A DNA stretch of 7,666 nt from an uncultured Bacteroidia bacterium (GTDB taxonomy: Bacteria; Bacteroidota; Bacteroidia; Bacteroidales; UBA932). A program made the position numbers and the translations under genes. Position 1 is the stretch's first letter; every line of letters starts with the position of its first letter. Positions 6,593-7,666 of the stretch are shown here, piece by piece. The stretch is taken from contig CADBPH010000199.1 of assembly GCA_902796455.1 (NCBI GenBank), forward strand, positions 1 through 7,666, written 5' to 3'. The notes below the pieces were generated by a model. It was not told the DNA's origin. It did not search any database and saw only the letters and a program-made list of their open reading frames with translations.

Positions 6593-6610
6593 GTCCTGCG
6601 ATTCATCACG

Positions 6611-6744
6611 GAATCAAGCGGAAGTGTTGCTCCTGGGTCTGCGCTATCCGTAAGAACATCGCACTTCTTGCGACCAGATTTGATGTAGAATACAACAGCG
6701 AGGGAAACAATTAATCCGGCTCGCGTCGGGTTTATTGATAACAA
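6611..6744 (-). pseudogene. Possible transposase C-terminal or BRO N-terminal remnant
   Basis: The minus-strand frame here has no ATG start. It reads INPTRAGLIVS (about 6735-6703) and then VVFYIKSGRKK, followed by DVLTDSADPGA (about 6660-6628). NPxRAGL is typical of the C-terminal part of REP-associated Y1 (IS200-type) transposases, where an SSAxFY segment follows it. The intervening residues are missing. Alternatively, VLTDSADP resembles the N-terminal part of BRO-family proteins, the part missing from the gene just upstream on this strand. The segment is short and could be chance. No complete gene is present between 6593 and 6786. Confidence 0.22.
6713..6732 (+). terminator. Weak hairpin, possible terminator after the small lipoprotein gene
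   Basis: In plus-strand RNA, AATCCGGC pairs with GTCGGGTT around a TCGC loop, giving eight pairs including two G-U wobbles, followed by the T-rich TATTGATAAC. On the opposite strand the wobbles become mismatches, so any function is for plus transcripts. The tract after the stem is not a strong U-run. Confidence 0.25.
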
Positions 6745-6786
6745 TTAGGACAAACTGCACTTCCTGAGAATCCAAAACAACGCAGT

Positions 6787-7452
6787 TTATTGATCATTTG
6801 TTTCGTTGCCGGAGTCAGGCTCCGGCAATAAGTGATCTGTTGCTTTAGCCTTGCTGATAACTGTCCGTCTAAGTTCCTTTTCTAACTGGGCGCGAGCGAC
6901 TTTTGCGGTATTGCCTCCGGCTTTGGCGACCGCTGCATTTTGCGAGAATCCTTTGGGATTGCGTTGCTTTGATATCTCTGTAGTAGAAGCTTCCGCGAGA
7001 ATGTTAAGTGCCAGCTCAATGTTGGTCATGTTATCCCGCAGATTTTCCTTCTTTAACCCCTTATGATGCTTGTATTCGCGTGTGGTCATTCCACTCCAGG
7101 TCTTTGTAATGATGTCGGTCAACGAAGCATATTGTTTCCCTTCTACTCCACTGCGCTCCCATTCATCAGTCAGTTCTTTCCGTACCTCGATGCTTTTGAT
7201 ACGTTGATTGATCCACTTTTCTCCATACCCGAGACGTCTGTAGTCAGCAATGGCTTGCTCGATGGAAAGTTCCGGATCCTGAATCTGGTCGATACGGTTG
7301 GATGCGACTTGAGCCATCCATTGCTTGAAGGGTTCTGCCTTGGGTGAAGGAATGGTCTGAATTAGACGGAATAATTGCTTCTGGTCAGCAACATCTGCGT
7401 TACGAAGTTTCCCGTCAGCTGCGGTTAATTTCAAACTGTGACAGTTTGTCAC
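6787..7452 (-). CDS. BRO-family / prophage antirepressor-like protein, N-terminally truncated
   Basis: The frame codes for 221 residues from a GTG at 7452. It matches, from memory, the Bacteroidales BRO-type (phage antirepressor-like, DinD-related) proteins of about 270-290 residues. Segments in order are TNCHSLKLTAADGKLR (2-17), DVADQKQLFRLIQTIPSPKAE (20-40), KWINQRIKSIEVRKELTDEW (79-98), TKTWSGMTTREYK (116-128), GLKKENLRDNMTNIELALN (132-150), and a Gly/Ala-rich tail around 178-200 with RRTVISK. Homologous residues continue in frame above the GTG (RRKLKERLKKEGNET, to about 7497). The open frame then meets a TAG at 7536 without an ATG, so the N-terminal Bro-N DNA-binding part (roughly 50-60 residues) is missing. 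The usual YW before RKLK is NR here. The C-terminus appears intact. It is most likely a decayed prophage or mobile-element gene, though translation of the shortened protein from the GTG cannot be excluded. No phage structural or integrase gene is in view. Confidence 0.65.
   Translation of the reverse strand: MTNCHSLKLTAADGKLRNADVADQKQLFRLIQTIPSPKAEPFKQWMAQVASNRIDQIQDPELSIEQAIADYRRLGYGEKWINQRIKSIEVRKELTDEWERSGVEGKQYASLTDIITKTWSGMTTREYKHHKGLKKENLRDNMTNIELALNILAEASTTEISKQRNPKGFSQNAAVAKAGGNTAKVARAQLEKELRRTVISKAKATDHLLPEPDSGNETNDQ
6806..6828. repeat. Perfect 9-bp inverted repeat (hairpin) in the BRO gene 3' end
   Basis: TTGCCGGAG and CTCCGGCAA flank a five-base loop (TCAGG). The repeat sits inside the last codons of the BRO-like gene, encoding LPEPDSGN, 17 bases before its stop codon. 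No T-run follows on either strand, so it is not a standard intrinsic terminator. It could be a REP-like palindrome, an mRNA 3' stabiliser, or chance in a degrading region. Confidence 0.45.
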
Positions 7453-7666
7453 GGTTTCATTTCCTTCTTTCTTTAATCGCTCTTTCAGCTTGCGCCTGTT
7501 CCCCTGACGATCACAATCCAGATGCGGGTTAGGCTAAACAAATATGGCCAGGGAACCGGTTTGTTGAGATTTTTGCAAAGTACCTTTTTTAATTCATTGA
7601 TTAAGAAATCATTGGTGTGCGCTTTGATAAAACAGGATGAGACATATCCTAACGCAATTATTCGTA

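Noticed and set aside
7063..7532. Plus-strand frames opposite the BRO-like gene
   Set aside because: They are antisense shadows. The minus-strand frame carries the family motifs.
7485..7666. Minus-strand open frame of about 60 codons entering from the right edge
   Set aside because: There is no visible start in the window, no recognisable motif, and it overlaps the in-frame BRO homology near 7487-7500. Chance openness in AT-rich DNA is plausible.

Overview
The window looks like chromosomal DNA from a Bacteroidota member, most likely order Bacteroidales. Three observations support this: TAnnTTTG-type -7 promoter elements lie upstream of several genes, three predicted short lipoproteins or Sec-exported proteins occur in 7.7 kb, and the araD-araM pairing and the BRO-type protein resemble gut Bacteroidales genes. 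The body of the window (about 1-6100) is fairly GC-rich. The right end (about 6110-7666) is visibly more AT-rich and carries accessory remnants. Genus cannot be fixed from this sequence.

Region A (4078 down to the left edge, minus strand) is a tight operon of at least four genes. In order of transcription these are L-ribulose-5-phosphate 4-epimerase (araD), an sn-glycerol-1-phosphate dehydrogenase-family protein (araM), a NimA-like FMN split-barrel protein, and a large predicted lipoprotein with a glycoside-hydrolase-like barrel that runs off the window. Junctions are 6 bp, a 4-base ATGA overlap, and 15 bp. AraD feeds L-arabinose carbon into the pentose phosphate pathway; the isomerase and kinase steps are not in the window. 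A good Bacteroidota promoter lies upstream of araD.

Region B (4221-4730, plus strand) is divergent from the operon and encodes a second FMN split-barrel protein. Unusually, this one carries a lipoprotein signal peptide. Its promoter is interleaved with the araD promoter. Region C (6110-4737, minus strand) is convergent with it and encodes an exported clan GH-A glycoside hydrolase resembling GH39, with visible acid/base and nucleophile candidates. An exported pentosidase-type enzyme beside araD fits release of arabinose or xylose from plant polymers, but its substrate is not shown by the sequence.

Region D (6305-6592, plus strand) is a 95-residue coiled-coil lipoprotein of unknown function. 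Region E (6593-7666) looks like an eroded mobile or prophage-derived patch. It holds a BRO-family antirepressor-like protein with an intact C-terminus but a missing N-terminal DNA-binding part, a short minus-strand fragment that may be a transposase remnant, and two hairpins. No RNA gene, CRISPR array or complete insertion sequence was found.

The most unusual items are the exported FMN-fold lipoprotein, the NimA-like gene inside an arabinose operon, and the 5'-incomplete (in this window) lipoprotein. The last has two WRNW/RRNW helix-turn-helix-like repeats and a Cys/His cluster next to its candidate catalytic glutamate.
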